A stretch of 64,000 bases of DNA from positions 1 through 64,000 of the forward strand of contig NZ_JACVCV010000013.1 in assembly GCF_017811155.1 (NCBI RefSeq). Reading direction: 5' to 3'. The stretch's first letter is position 1. The number at the start of each line of letters is the position of its first letter. The notes under the pieces are model-generated. The model searched no databases, was not told the DNA's origin, and worked only from the letters and a program-made list of their open reading frames with translations. Of this stretch, positions 27,186 through 37,800 are shown one piece after another. Both the position numbers and the translations under genes were made by a program. This DNA comes from Lunatimonas salinarum. Its GTDB lineage: Bacteria; Bacteroidota; Bacteroidia; Cytophagales; Cyclobacteriaceae.

Positions 27186-28754
27186 CTAGGGTTTTTTCAT
27201 TTCGGATAGCTCGTTTAGTAGCTCCAGCACCGCTGTATGGATGGTCGGCGCTGTATTCGGGCCTAGCGAGTTTACTTCGCCGTACGGGGCACGATCGCGT
27301 CCATAAGTGAAGGGGGGTTTTTCGTCCCATTGGCTTTTGGGCACGATATACCCGATCATATCATTGGCCATGCCACTAAAAAAGCGGATTCTGCCCGGCA
27401 TTTGGCTGCGAATGGAAGGTACTTCCACGGGCTCAATACCAAAATCAGCACCCGTGGGAGATTCCACACCACCGTTTAGGATTTCGGGATACAGTTCTCC
27501 CGGCACATGCACGAAAGAAGCGGAACCCAAGGTCCAGGCAGCGACCTCCGAGCGAATATGTCCCCAGCGCGTAAATCCACGGTCAAAAATACCGAGCCAA
27601 GCGGCAAGGCGAAAGAGGTTGTTGTCCATGGCCAGTTCCAAGGTTTTTGCTCGCAGATCGATACCCCCCTGCCGGATTTCCAACATGCCCTCGTTCATGG
27701 TTTTAAAGGTGATCTTTGCCAATGCCAAGCCTTGGGCATCCACTTTTTCCGCACTCTCTTCCATAATCAATGCACCAGAGTAGGGGTGAATGATGGGATG
27801 GTTAGGTCGTGTGGTCATCAATCCGCCCAAGGCCCCGTTCATAAACAGAGCGATACCACCTAACCCTTCATGCAGGAGGCTGTCCTGCAGATATATTCCG
27901 TTTTCCATGTACTCTCGCCAATAATGGGGGAAGTCCGAACTGATCTCGGTGTTTCCAGACCAGAAGGTTTCCGGGTGATTTCCCCAGTTAAGGAGAATAC
28001 CCAGGGTGCGGTCATCCTGTTTGGAAAGAACCTGCATGATACGGATACCTTCGTCGTAGACAAAGGGTTCACGAGAATCGCCTACCAAGGTCAGTGACTC
28101 AGATTCGTTGATGGCCAACTTCAAGTAGGCGGGTTCTACAGCTAGGGAAGCCTCCTCCAACGAGCGGAAAATGCCTTGCATTACTTGTTCTTTGTAAGCC
28201 TTATCAATACCGCTCGTGTAGGGGTTGGGACCCCAAAGCCCCATCAGATCGGGAGAAGAATGGACATGGGTACTCGCCACTATCAGGTAATCCAATTCCA
28301 ACGGTTCCTGAAAGCGCTTTCTGACCGTTACCACATCGTCGTGCCCAAACCCGATCATGTCGATTACACAGATGCCCAATCGGGTGGCACCGTCGTCTAT
28401 TACCATGGATCTGGCCCATAGGGGATCATTCACTCCGGTAGCCGGCCGGTTTTGTTGAAACCCTGCCAACCATACCGCATCAAACTTTCCGTTATTGTTG
28501 AGATCCTGATAGCTATCTCCCTCATTTGGTGTGTAGCGGGCGTCACCGTCCTTATCGGTCCAGGTATCGAATCCTACGGGAGTGATGTCTGTTTTCCCAA
28601 AACCGATTTTTAGCTCCCCAGGTGTGTCAGATGTGATCTGCAGATCCAGCGCATAGCCGGGGTGTTTATCCGTAAATTGCCTCCACGTGTAGATACCGCC
28701 ACCGACCACGAGGATGCAAACGACGATCAATAGAACCTTGAGGAATGTTTTCAT
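27186..28754 (-). CDS. Ceramidase-fold (PF04734-like) membrane-anchored protein
   Basis: A 522-residue relative of neutral ceramidases, anchored by one N-terminal hydrophobic helix (about 4-25), with the bulk outside. STHVHSSPDLMGLWG and NWGNHPETFW provide histidines that fit the metal site. An insertion near residue 60-85 with DKDGDARYTPNEGD and DLNNNGKFD looks like two EF-hand-type calcium loops. Start chosen at the ATG 60 bases inside the longest frame because it opens the hydrophobic segment directly. The C-terminal ceramidase domain is missing, so true ceramidase activity is uncertain. The BASS transporter follows at 21 bases. Confidence 0.8.
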   Translation of the reverse strand: MKTFLKVLLIVVCILVVGGGIYTWRQFTDKHPGYALDLQITSDTPGELKIGFGKTDITPVGFDTWTDKDGDARYTPNEGDSYQDLNNNGKFDAVWLAGFQQNRPATGVNDPLWARSMVIDDGATRLGICVIDMIGFGHDDVVTVRKRFQEPLELDYLIVASTHVHSSPDLMGLWGPNPYTSGIDKAYKEQVMQGIFRSLEEASLAVEPAYLKLAINESESLTLVGDSREPFVYDEGIRIMQVLSKQDDRTLGILLNWGNHPETFWSGNTEISSDFPHYWREYMENGIYLQDSLLHEGLGGIALFMNGALGGLMTTRPNHPIIHPYSGALIMEESAEKVDAQGLALAKITFKTMNEGMLEIRQGGIDLRAKTLELAMDNNLFRLAAWLGIFDRGFTRWGHIRSEVAAWTLGSASFVHVPGELYPEILNGGVESPTGADFGIEPVEVPSIRSQMPGRIRFFSGMANDMIGYIVPKSQWDEKPPFTYGRDRAPYGEVNSLGPNTAPTIHTAVLELLNELSEMKKP

Positions 28755-28915
28755 GTGTCTATAATTGCATTGATTTTTAGCATAACAACCAACCCAATCT
28801 GCCGATTTTGACAAGCCGACGGACGTTTTAGAACCGTCAGTCGGGAAATCATCAGGCAGCTTCGGTTTTGTATGCCTATGGCTTGCTAGTCAATACGGTG
28901 TTTTATGGAATCCGA

Positions 28916-30199
28916 CTATTTTACGCCCAGCTTTTTCAGCATCCATTGGTCCCCTTCCTGACTTTGCTCCGGATAGCGCCAGTGGGCGGCATCCTTGAAT
29001 AGGGACAGGGTCTTTTCAGCCTGCACGACATTGTAGGCCGCGTACATGGACGTAGGGGGACATACGTTATCATTGAATCCAAAGGAGTAAAGCCCAGGTA
29101 TGTTTACAAACCGTGCAAAATTCACCACGTCGTAGTAGTAGGACGTTTCAATTTTTGCCGGCTGATTGGTGTATTCGTTCTTGAACAGGTGAGGCCATCC
29201 ACCGGCCCGGCCGTGCAGGTAACCCGTAAGGTCAGAAAGTGCCGGGTAATAGCTGACGAGGTACTTGATTCGATTGTCCAGGGACGCCGTCACAATGGAC
29301 AGTGCCCCTCCCTGACTGCCTCCCATGACTCCGATATGGGTACCATCAAAGGCTTCAAGGGAGAAAATGAAATCCACGGCTCGAATGCAGCCCAAGTATA
29401 CCCGCTTGTAATAGTATCGCTCCCGGTCTTCCAGATTGAAAGTATTGTAATTGGCAAGGGCACCTTGGGCCAGGTCCTGATAAAGGCTGGATTGGTATAG
29501 ATTGACGGGGATACCATGTATACCGATTTGGAGGGTGATGATGTCTTTGTCCGCGTGAAGTTCCTGATACGGGCGCACACCGGCACCTGGAACAACTAAC
29601 AAGGCAGGGTATTTTCCGGGTTTTTTGGGTTTGGTAAGGATGCCATATATCCTTCCGGATACGTTTTTGAAGCTTACGTGGTACACGTCGGAGTGATGGG
29701 TGGATTTTTCAGGCATAAGCGTGAGCGTGGGTTCTAACGGGATAGCGGCAAGTTCCCTTTTTTTGGCATCCCAAAACTCCCTGAAATCCTCGGGCAGCTT
29801 GGTGGTAGGCTGAATTTGCTCCGGATCCACGCCTGCAGTACCGGTATTTTCGTACGTAATGCCGTTTTCAGTGTAGGTCACCTTACAACGCACAAAGCCC
29901 GGCGCATTCATTTTTCCGGCTTTGATTTTACCCGTACCATCTTTTAGCGTCAAAGTCCCACTATGGGTCGGTTCTACCATTTCCGGACCAGCCGTATAGG
30001 AGATCGCAGCCTGGGGGATTAATTTCCCAAACTTGTATATCGCCACGTCGAACAGAATTTCCTCTCCTGCTGGGTAAATCATGTCGGACTTGGCAGGACT
30101 AACCATAATGCGGATCAATGAACCGGTTTGGGACTGTGAAAAGCCGGCAGTTGCCAAAAGGCACAGCAGAAGGAGTACGGGAAGTTTTTTTGTTATCAT
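28916..30199 (-). CDS. CE7-like acetylxylan esterase/cephalosporin-C deacetylase, secreted
   Basis: A 427-residue alpha/beta hydrolase of the AXE1 (CE7) group that removes acetyl groups from xylo-oligosaccharides or similar esters. A signal peptide ends near TAGFSQ (about 21). An N-terminal Ig-like segment (about 25-125) precedes the catalytic domain. The nucleophile is in GVMGGSQGGAL. FGFNDNVCPPTS supplies the Asp and the C-terminal DAAHWRYPE the His. It begins 12 bases after the ZIP transporter gene and is probably in its operon. With the CE15-like esterase it makes two sugar-ester-removing enzymes in this region. Confidence 0.9.
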   Translation of the reverse strand: MITKKLPVLLLLCLLATAGFSQSQTGSLIRIMVSPAKSDMIYPAGEEILFDVAIYKFGKLIPQAAISYTAGPEMVEPTHSGTLTLKDGTGKIKAGKMNAPGFVRCKVTYTENGITYENTGTAGVDPEQIQPTTKLPEDFREFWDAKKRELAAIPLEPTLTLMPEKSTHHSDVYHVSFKNVSGRIYGILTKPKKPGKYPALLVVPGAGVRPYQELHADKDIITLQIGIHGIPVNLYQSSLYQDLAQGALANYNTFNLEDRERYYYKRVYLGCIRAVDFIFSLEAFDGTHIGVMGGSQGGALSIVTASLDNRIKYLVSYYPALSDLTGYLHGRAGGWPHLFKNEYTNQPAKIETSYYYDVVNFARFVNIPGLYSFGFNDNVCPPTSMYAAYNVVQAEKTLSLFKDAAHWRYPEQSQEGDQWMLKKLGVK

Positions 30200-30211
30200 A
30201 GATAGGGGGGG

Positions 30212-31039
30212 TTAATTGAGTAAAACCAAACTGATGCCCATGATGCCGATTCCGGCAATCATGCCCCACTTGGTGTGGGTTTTAAAGCCCATTTCATAGG
30301 CACTTGGGATGAGTTCAAATGAAGCGACATATACCATAATACTGGCTACCAATACATTTACTGTAGCCAATAGTGCCGGATCCAGGTATTTGAATAATAC
30401 ATAGTAGGCTACTAGTGCACCGAATGGTTCGGATAGTCCGGATAAAAGACTAATCAGAAATGCTTTGGTCTTATTTTGCGTGGCATGATAGATAGGCATG
30501 GCCACGGCCAAACCTTCCGGTATATTGTGTATGGCGATGGCGATGGTGATCCCCAGGCCCAGTTGCAGGTCCTGCATCGATGTCAGGAAGGTGATTAGCC
30601 CTTCGGGCAAATTGTGAATGGCAAGGGCCACTGCAGTAACCAAACCCGCTTTATATAGCTTTTTCGTTTTTTTCGTGGATCGGTGTACGTCTTCGGTCGT
30701 TTCCGGCAGGGAAGGTTTCAAGATGCCAAGCTTGTCCATCAAGAAATCCGTCACCCTAGCGATAATGGCAGAACCCAACAACCCTACAATAAAAGCCATT
30801 GCAACCCTTGCGTAGGCTTTTTCATTTCCCAACTCGCTACTTAGCTCAACCACCGCATTGAGTATCAGCTCTACAAAGGAGATGTAAAGCATGGCACCCG
30901 CGGAAAGACCCAAGGAAAACGCCAAGAATTTCTCTTTTCTGGCATAGGTAATAAAGGAAACCAATCCGCCAATGCCCGTGGATATTCCTGCTATCGTGGT
31001 GAACAAAAAGGCAAAAAATACTTGATGTTCCGACTCCAT
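30212..31039 (-). CDS. ZIP family divalent metal transporter (ZupT-like)
   Basis: A 275-residue membrane transporter for zinc or other divalent metals, moving them into the cytoplasm. The paired helix motifs AIHNLPEG and AIHNIPEG in helices 4 and 5 form the metal path and define the ZupT/ZIP group. Eight hydrophobic helices are visible, with a charged variable loop (about 105-130: ETTEDVHRSTKKTKK) between helices 3 and 4. First gene of a two-gene unit with the CE7-like esterase. Confidence 0.94.
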   Translation of the reverse strand: MESEHQVFFAFLFTTIAGISTGIGGLVSFITYARKEKFLAFSLGLSAGAMLYISFVELILNAVVELSSELGNEKAYARVAMAFIVGLLGSAIIARVTDFLMDKLGILKPSLPETTEDVHRSTKKTKKLYKAGLVTAVALAIHNLPEGLITFLTSMQDLQLGLGITIAIAIHNIPEGLAVAMPIYHATQNKTKAFLISLLSGLSEPFGALVAYYVLFKYLDPALLATVNVLVASIMVYVASFELIPSAYEMGFKTHTKWGMIAGIGIMGISLVLLN

Positions 31040-31065
31040 ACGTCTTTTTTCGGATGAATTGTTTG

Positions 31066-31073
31066 CAAATATA
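31066..31073 (-). promoter_or_regulatory. Probable -7 box of the ZIP-esterase unit
   Basis: The minus strand reads TATATTTG, a perfect TAnnTTTG, 27 bases before the ZIP start. The -33 position has no TTTG. Confidence 0.5.
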
Positions 31074-31186
31074 AAAAATTGACCCGCTTACCCCTTATTT
31101 TTTGCGGCCAATGAAAATTTAATTTTCCTCTCTTTCCACAGACCCCTTTGAAAGGTAATGATTTCAGCTTTCTATAGAAAAAATTC

Positions 31187-31217
31187 TTTACCTCAATGGG
31201 ATAAATGTTTACATTTA
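31187..31217 (+). promoter_or_regulatory. Candidate promoter of the first enolase-superfamily gene
   Basis: TTTA, 19 bases and TACATTTA differ from the consensus TTTG-N19-TAnnTTTG by one base in each box. They lie about 70 bases upstream of the start at 31286. This supports choosing that start over the frame-opening ATG at 31205. Confidence 0.35.
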
Positions 31218-31285
31218 AGGACGAATACGTCCTGCAGCCTACTGCCGACGAAACCCGAACATTAAACCATTTAAATCCAAATAAC

Positions 31286-32761
31286 ATGAAAAAGAACATT
31301 TCCCACCTTTTACAGCCCTTGGATAGCTCCAAGCCCAACTCTTTTTCCAACATAGAAAAGGCCGATCCAGCTCCTCTAAAAAATCGTCCTGAAAATGCCG
31401 GGAGACGCAATTTTTTGCAAAAAGCCAGTTTGGGAGGGCTAAGTCTCGGAGGTCTGATGATGCTGCCGGTAGAAGACACCATCGCCCATACTACTTCCAA
31501 AGTAAACAGGCTTTCCAATCCTTCCGAGCTAAAGATCACTGATATGCGTGTGGCACAGTACGGAAATGTACCCATTTTAAAAATTTACACCAATCAGGGA
31601 ATTCACGGGTTGGGCGACGTAAGGGATGGAGCTGACAAACGTTATGCGCTTATGCTGAAATCCCGTATTTTGGGAGAGAATCCCTGTAACATAGAGAAGA
31701 TATTCAAAACCATCGAACAATTTGGAGGCCATGGTCGCCAAGGTGGTGGCGTATCCGGTGTGGAAATGGCCCTATGGGATTTGGCTGGTAAAGCCTACGG
31801 GGTTCCGCTATACATGCTTTTAGGGGGTAAATTTAGGGATAAGGTGCGCATTTACGTAGATACTCCGACCATGCCAGACCCTGATCAGTTTGCCGAAAAA
31901 ATGAAAGAGCGGGTAGACATGGGATTCACCATGCTGAAAATGGACATTGGCATTGGTTTGATCAAGGACATCGAAGACACCCTCACCAATAAGGATCCTT
32001 GGATGCCGCTGCGCGGATGGACTGATAGGGATGTGATGTCTCATGCCCAGACCCGGCATCAGCATACCCATATTCAGATTACCCAGAAAGGGTTGGAAAA
32101 AATGGTGGAATTTGCCGCAAAGGCGCGGGCAAAGGTGGGCTATGAGATACCGTTGGCGATAGATCACTTTGGACACATGGGGTACAATGAAATGATCAAG
32201 CTCGCACACGCCTTTGAACCCTACAATATTGCATGGCTGGAGGATTTAATACCCTGGCAAAATACCGAACAGTGGAAGCGCATCACGGAGTCCATCACCA
32301 CGCCCACGTTGACGGGAGAGGACACTTACCACAAAAAGAACTTTAAGGACCTGATAGAGACTCGCGCGGTGGACATCGTGCATCCCGATCCAGGCAGTGC
32401 AGGAGGATATTTGCAGACCAAAAAAATAGGTGACTATGCTGAGGAGTTTGAGATTGGCATGGCTATTCACCATGCGGCCTCACCCATTACCTTCATGGGT
32501 ACCGTACATGCGGCGGCGGCAACCTATAATTTCATCGGCTTGGAACACCATTCAGTAGATAATCCATGGTGGGAATCGTTGGTAACCGGTATTGACGGGC
32601 CTCTTGTCGAGAATGGCTACGCGAAAGTTCCCGAATCACCGGGCATTGGCCTTGAGTTGAACGAAGACGAGGTGAAGCGTAGATTAAGGCCCGGAGAGGA
32701 GTTCTTTGCGCCCACCGATGAATGGAACGAGCTGAAATCCTGGGATAGAACCTGGAGTTGA
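31286..32761 (+). CDS. Mandelate racemase/enolase-superfamily protein with Tat-like signal (paralogue A)
   Basis: A 491-residue enolase-superfamily protein, probably an acid-sugar dehydratase or epimerase that takes a proton alpha to a carboxylate. The leader carries GRRNFLQKASLGGLSLGG (twin Arg at 40-41), a Tat-like export signal after an unusual 40-residue polar stretch. Core residues: K218-M-D220 on strand 2, metal ligands Asp293, Glu319 and Glu345, Asp368 in HPDPGSAGG, and His395/396. After Asp293 comes H-F-G-H. The C-terminus is SWDRTWS, shared with the paralogue at 43534, and the two proteins are clearly close relatives. A terminator follows; the ECF gene starts 230 bases on. The substrate is unknown. 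Confidence 0.88.
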   Translation: MKKNISHLLQPLDSSKPNSFSNIEKADPAPLKNRPENAGRRNFLQKASLGGLSLGGLMMLPVEDTIAHTTSKVNRLSNPSELKITDMRVAQYGNVPILKIYTNQGIHGLGDVRDGADKRYALMLKSRILGENPCNIEKIFKTIEQFGGHGRQGGGVSGVEMALWDLAGKAYGVPLYMLLGGKFRDKVRIYVDTPTMPDPDQFAEKMKERVDMGFTMLKMDIGIGLIKDIEDTLTNKDPWMPLRGWTDRDVMSHAQTRHQHTHIQITQKGLEKMVEFAAKARAKVGYEIPLAIDHFGHMGYNEMIKLAHAFEPYNIAWLEDLIPWQNTEQWKRITESITTPTLTGEDTYHKKNFKDLIETRAVDIVHPDPGSAGGYLQTKKIGDYAEEFEIGMAIHHAASPITFMGTVHAAAATYNFIGLEHHSVDNPWWESLVTGIDGPLVENGYAKVPESPGIGLELNEDEVKRRLRPGEEFFAPTDEWNELKSWDRTWS

Positions 32762-32770
32762 TGCGGCTAG

Positions 32771-32806
32771 GAGGCTGTTCGATATTTCGGGCAGCCTCTT
32801 CCTTTT
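32771..32806 (+). terminator. Probable terminator after paralogue A
   Basis: GAGGCTG and CAGCCTC form a 7-base-pair stem with a 14-base loop, followed by TTCCTTTT. It starts 9 bases after the stop. The following 187 bases up to the ECF gene hold no feature I can support. Confidence 0.55.
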
Positions 32807-32993
32807 GAAGGCAAAGGTCGTTTGGACTGATCAGATGGTTGGAGGCTTTAGATACACGTCTAGTAAGCCTGTGATTGTTGGTCTAAAAACCTGTTTAACT
32901 TGAATTTTAGACATATTAATGGTATGATTGGGTCAGTTGTAGTTGCGAAATTGGTATAATATGACGTACTTGTAACCAATATCGTCCTTATTC

Positions 32994-33596
32994 ATGTCTC
33001 ATTCGATAAACCCAGATATTCAAACATTAGTTGCTAGGCTACGTAGTGGAGACGAAGCGGCTTTTTGTGCACTGTATCGGAAATTTGCCACCAAAGTGTA
33101 TGCAACCTCCCGAAAAATGGGGTTGCCACACGAAGAGGCGGAAGGCATCGTGCAGGAAGTTTTTATGCGGATTTGGAAAAATCGCCAAGGTTTGAACGAC
33201 GCATTATCCTTCAATGCGTACCTGTTGGCTATCATGAAATCCTTAATTTATAAGCAGGCTAAGCGGGCTGCCAGGTTTCAAGTTTATGCTCAAAATGCCC
33301 GGGCCAAGCAAGAGAACGATCAAAATATGGGAGAAACTTCCCTCCTCTACGAAGACCTACGGCAATTTTCCACCTATGCGCTTTCGACGCTTCCCAAATG
33401 CCAAAAGGAGGTGATCGAGTTGAAGTACCTACAGCACCTTTCTTCCGATGAGATTTCCCAGAAACTATCCATTTCAAAGCGTACGGTAGAGACGCATATT
33501 TACAAGGCTACCAAATCGCTTAGGGAAAGGCTATTGGGATCAAAAACACTTCCCCCCGACCTCCTGTCTATGCTTACCGTTTTTTTATTGGATTAA
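32994..33596 (+). CDS. ECF RNA polymerase sigma factor (FecI-like)
   Basis: A 200-residue sigma-70 family factor with region 2 (about 25-95: AFCALYRKFATKVYATSRKM, then VQEVFMRIWKNR) and region 4 (about 135-185: LPKCQKEVIELKYLQHLSSDEISQKLSIS with helix-turn-helix). It should direct transcription of the SusC/SusD pair downstream. Its partner is the FecR-like gene 116 bases on. With the STN-bearing SusC this makes a complete trans-envelope signalling set of the FecA-FecR-FecI type. Confidence 0.94.
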   Translation: MSHSINPDIQTLVARLRSGDEAAFCALYRKFATKVYATSRKMGLPHEEAEGIVQEVFMRIWKNRQGLNDALSFNAYLLAIMKSLIYKQAKRAARFQVYAQNARAKQENDQNMGETSLLYEDLRQFSTYALSTLPKCQKEVIELKYLQHLSSDEISQKLSISKRTVETHIYKATKSLRERLLGSKTLPPDLLSMLTVFLLD

Positions 33597-33711
33597 GGGT
33601 TTGTTTTTAGATTTCGCATAGTTGATGCTTTCCCATTAAAAATTCTGAAAATTTTCGGGGAGTCGTACGTAAATCCTGCTGAATGGGGATATATCCCTGT
33701 AAAAGGCAGCA

Positions 33712-34728
33712 ATGAGAATGCGATTGGTCGAAAAGTGGCGACGGTTGATGAAAGGGCTTCTTTCAGCCCGAGAAGCATCCGACTTCCTTAAAAGGATGGA
33801 ATCGGAGGAGGGAAAGCGCGCTTTCTACCAAGAGGTCGAAAGCAGCTTTGAGGATCCCAATCTATCGGAGTCCTACTTGGATTGGGACAAGGAGGCCGTT
33901 TTGCAAAAGCTGCTTGAAAAAAAAAGAATGACTAAATCCTTTTGGCCTGGCATGTTGACTGCTCGGACGGGGGCGTACCGGAGATTTGCTGCGAGTTTGC
34001 TTTTGGGATTGCTCGTATATGGGGGCTACTTAGCGTTTTTTGATTCCAATCCAACGTCTAGCTCTGAACCATCGTTCCAATCCCAAGTCATTGTAAAGTA
34101 CAACCCAAAAGGCAAAAGAACAAAGATTCAACTGCCGGACTTATCCTGGGTTTATCTCAACGCCGAGAGTTATCTTGCATACGAGCAGGGTTTTCCAAAT
34201 GGCCGGGAGGTAAGGTTGGTAGGAGAGGCATTTTTTGACGTGACCAAGGACTCCCTACGTCCATTTACCGTGCTCACAGGTAAGATACAGACCACTGCAT
34301 TGGGCACCTCCTTTAACATACACGCCTACAGTGAGAGCCCCGGTGTGCAAGTCACCCTAGCCACTGGTGAGGTGAAAGTGCAGGATTTCGTGTCGTCCTC
34401 AGAACTACACCTATTGCCGGGAGAGGCCTCCAAAACACACGGTGGAGGCACTCCAATGAAGAAATTTCAAGTGGATCCAAATTCCGTCGCTTCCTGGAAG
34501 GATGGTATTCTGCAATTTGAGCAACTGCCACTGTCGGAAGTGGTGCGTTTGTTGGAACGCTGGTATGGAGTATCCATTCACGGGCCTGCTGCTTGGCCAG
34601 ATTTCAAGTGTTCTGGAACCTTCGGTAAAAACGAGTACTTGAGCAATGTGCTTGAGGTTCTCGGGCACAGCATCGGGTTTGATTACACAATCGATGAAAA
34701 GAATATAACCATTCATATTAAACCTTAA
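33712..34728 (+). CDS. FecR-family anti-sigma factor
   Basis: A 338-residue inner-membrane protein. The cytoplasmic N-terminus (about 1-85) would bind the ECF factor. One transmembrane helix (about 90-110: RFAASLLLGLLVYGGYLAFF) leads to a periplasmic FecR domain with YNPKGKRTKIQLPDLSWVYLN, VRLVGEAFFDVTKD and LGTSFNIHAY. A C-terminal secretin/STN-like fold (DUF4974-like, about 260-335) has FEQLPLSEVVRLLERWYGV. It passes the substrate signal from the outer-membrane SusC to the sigma factor encoded just upstream. The 116-base spacer before it includes the palindrome GGGATATATCCC. Confidence 0.93.
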   Translation: MRMRLVEKWRRLMKGLLSAREASDFLKRMESEEGKRAFYQEVESSFEDPNLSESYLDWDKEAVLQKLLEKKRMTKSFWPGMLTARTGAYRRFAASLLLGLLVYGGYLAFFDSNPTSSSEPSFQSQVIVKYNPKGKRTKIQLPDLSWVYLNAESYLAYEQGFPNGREVRLVGEAFFDVTKDSLRPFTVLTGKIQTTALGTSFNIHAYSESPGVQVTLATGEVKVQDFVSSSELHLLPGEASKTHGGGTPMKKFQVDPNSVASWKDGILQFEQLPLSEVVRLLERWYGVSIHGPAAWPDFKCSGTFGKNEYLSNVLEVLGHSIGFDYTIDEKNITIHIKP

Positions 34729-34844
34729 ACCTATGATCTACCCATTTCATCTCACGTTTTTTAGTCATCCACCCCCATTCTCGTGGGAGCACACCCGATG
34801 ACCAACCTGTAGGCAGTTAACAAACCAATTAATCAAACCCAAAA

Positions 34845-37800
34845 ATGAAACACATTATATACCAAATTTTACAGAAGGTGTGCTGCTATATCTCCGTGTT
34901 TGCCGGAGTGTGGTTGGCAACCTTTTCTGTGGCACAGGCTTTTTCCGACGAGGCGCAGGCAAAGAGCATTGAAGAGGTGATGGTTCGCTTGGATGTAAGG
35001 GAGGGTAACCTTCAAACCATTTTAAAGGCGATAGAAAGTAGGACCGAGTACCGATTTTTTTATACCGATCAAAATCTACGGGATGGCACGACCATCCGAC
35101 TGGCTAAAAACCGGGGTTCGGTGGCCGAAATTTTAACTGATATTGCTTTTCAAAAAAAGCTGCATTTTAAGCAGGTTAATAATACGATCAGCGTGAAGTC
35201 GTTGAAATCGTCCAAGGAGGAAAGCTCGGTTGAAATTTTAGTCGACGAGTACGATATCGATATTCAGGGGACGGTAACAACCCAAGACGGGGATCCGATT
35301 CCGGGAGTAGCCATTTCCGTTGCAGGTACCACAGTGGGCACCATTACCGATATTGACGGAAGATATAGCCTGACCGTTCCCGATAATGCCACCTTGGTAG
35401 TTTCTTACATAGGCTATGCCAGTCAGCGTATTCAAGTAGGTACAAGGACGGTTGTGAATATTGTGCTTATGGAGGATATCGCCGCCTTGGAGGAAGTCGT
35501 GGTGACGGCACTCGGTATAGAAAGGGAGGCGAAGAGCCTGGGTTATGCGACTACCTCTGTATCCTCAGAAGAGATGACCATTAACCGAACGCCCAACTTT
35601 ATGAATGCGCTCCAGGGCAAGGTAGCAGGCGTAAATATCAGTAGTCTGGGATCCGGCCCGGCAGGTACCAGCAAGATACGGATCAGGGGGCAGTCGTCCT
35701 TTGGAGGTCAAAACCAGCCCTTGATTGTGATTAATGGTATTCCTGTGGACAATACCAATTTCGGAGCCAATCCCGGAAATCGTGGTTCAGACGCCTCCAA
35801 CACGGACCGGGGTAGAACCCGCGTATCGGATGGTGGTGATGGTCTCACCAGTATCAATCCCGATGATATTGAAACCATGACCGTTTTACGGGGTGCGGCA
35901 GCTTCGGCTTTGTACGGTGCTCGGGCTAAAGATGGCGTGATCATGATTACCACCAAGCAACGAAATCGTGGACAGGGAATAGGTGTGGAGTTCAACACGA
36001 ACTACACCTCTGACAATCCCATGGATTTTACCGATTGGCAGTATGAATATGGGCAGGGAGAGAATGGCATACGGCCTACGTCGGCAAATCCCGTTTCCGG
36101 TGTATGGAGTTTCGGAGAGAGATTTCAACCTGGCATGACCCAAGTATTGTTTGATGGGGTGGAAGTGCCCTATGTGCCGCAGCCGAGTCATATCAGCACC
36201 TTTTACCGTACAGGGCATACCTTCACCAACACCGTTACGGTATCTTCTGGAGGAGAGTTTGGCGGATTCAGTCTTTCCGTATCTAATTTGGACAATCAAA
36301 GCATCGTGCCTAACTCCGGCTATGACCGAAAGACCTTTAACATTGGATTTACCCAAGAAATTGCCAAAAAGTTAATTGTTTCGGGAAACGTGAACTACTC
36401 GCTAGAAGACATCAAAAATCCGCCTCAGATCGCCGAACAGGATATGAGTACGCCCACCGTGTTGAACACATTGGCCAACTCCATGCCCCTATCGCTGATG
36501 CGGGAAAAGATGGCGGATGCGAATGGGAATGAGTTTGTATTCTCCCGCTTTAGGAATAGGACCAATCCCTACTGGTCTACTTTTGAGAAATTTGACAACG
36601 TGCGAAGGGATCGTGTGTTTGGAAATATCACCGCAAGATACAATATCGCGGAATGGCTCTTTGTGCAAGGTAGGATAGGGCAGGATTTTTATGCAAGAGA
36701 TCAGGACTATAACTTCCCCACAGGGACCGCTTCGCTGCCCAATGCTCCGGTAGGGTTTGTAAATGGAGATTATGTACAGGACAATCGTAGATTCAGGGAG
36801 GTCAATACCGATTTCCTAATCGGCGCAAACAAAAAGTTTGGTGACTTTGGCACCTCGCTCACGCTGGGCGGTAACCAAATGTACCGGCGGATGGATCGCA
36901 ACAACGTGCTGGTGAATGATTTTATCGTGCGGGATTTGTATACGGTGATGAATGGCAGGGTGAAGGATCCCATTTATGAAATCTCCGAGCGGCAGGTGAA
37001 CTCTCTCTATGCGATGGCCGAGTTGTCTTACCGAGATTACCTCTTTTTAAACGGAACGGTTCGGAATGATTGGTTTTCTACCCTTGCGCCGCAAAACCGA
37101 AGCATTCTGTATCCTGCGGTAACGGGAAGCTTTGTTTTTTCGCAACCTTGGGAAAACTTCCCCGAGTGGATTTCTTTCGGAAAGATCCGGGCAGGATATG
37201 CGGAAGTGGGGAGCGATACCGACGTAAGCCCCTATGCGGATAACTTATTTTACCGAGTGGAAAACAATCAGTTTCCCAATCCAGCAGGTCAACTGCAGCC
37301 GGTAGGGGTGATCAATTCATCTACGGTTCCCAACGCCAATTTGCGGCCTATGCGGGTTTCGGAGTGGGAGACCGGTATCGAAATGAAGTTTCTGGATAAC
37401 CGCTTCGGGTTGGACCTTACCTACTACAATAAAGTTACTAGAGATCAGATTTTGGGTGCTCAAGTCTCAGACGCTTCCGGCTATTTGCAACAGCTGATCA
37501 ATGTAGGCGAAAGCAGTAACCGGGGGGTGGAAGCCTTGCTGACAGCCGTGCCGGTACAAACTGCCAATTTTACGTGGGAGACTAGCTTCAATGCATCTTG
37601 GAACATGACGGAAACCTTGAAGTTAGGCTTGACGGAAGGAGATTCCGTTATCACCGTAGGAGCGGCTGTGTATGGGGGTGAGCTGCGGCAGGTAGTAGGC
37701 AAGCCCATGGGGCAGATATATGGATTTGGTTACAGAAGGGATCCCCAGGGAAATATCGTGTATGACGCAAATAACGGTAGGCCACTTCGTACCAACTTGC

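Noticed and set aside
28815-28844. Imperfect hairpin CCGACGGACG/CGTCAGTCGG between the CE7-like and ceramidase-fold genes
   Set aside because: It has an internal mismatch and no T run on either strand, and lies 70 bases from the gene end, so a terminator call is weak.
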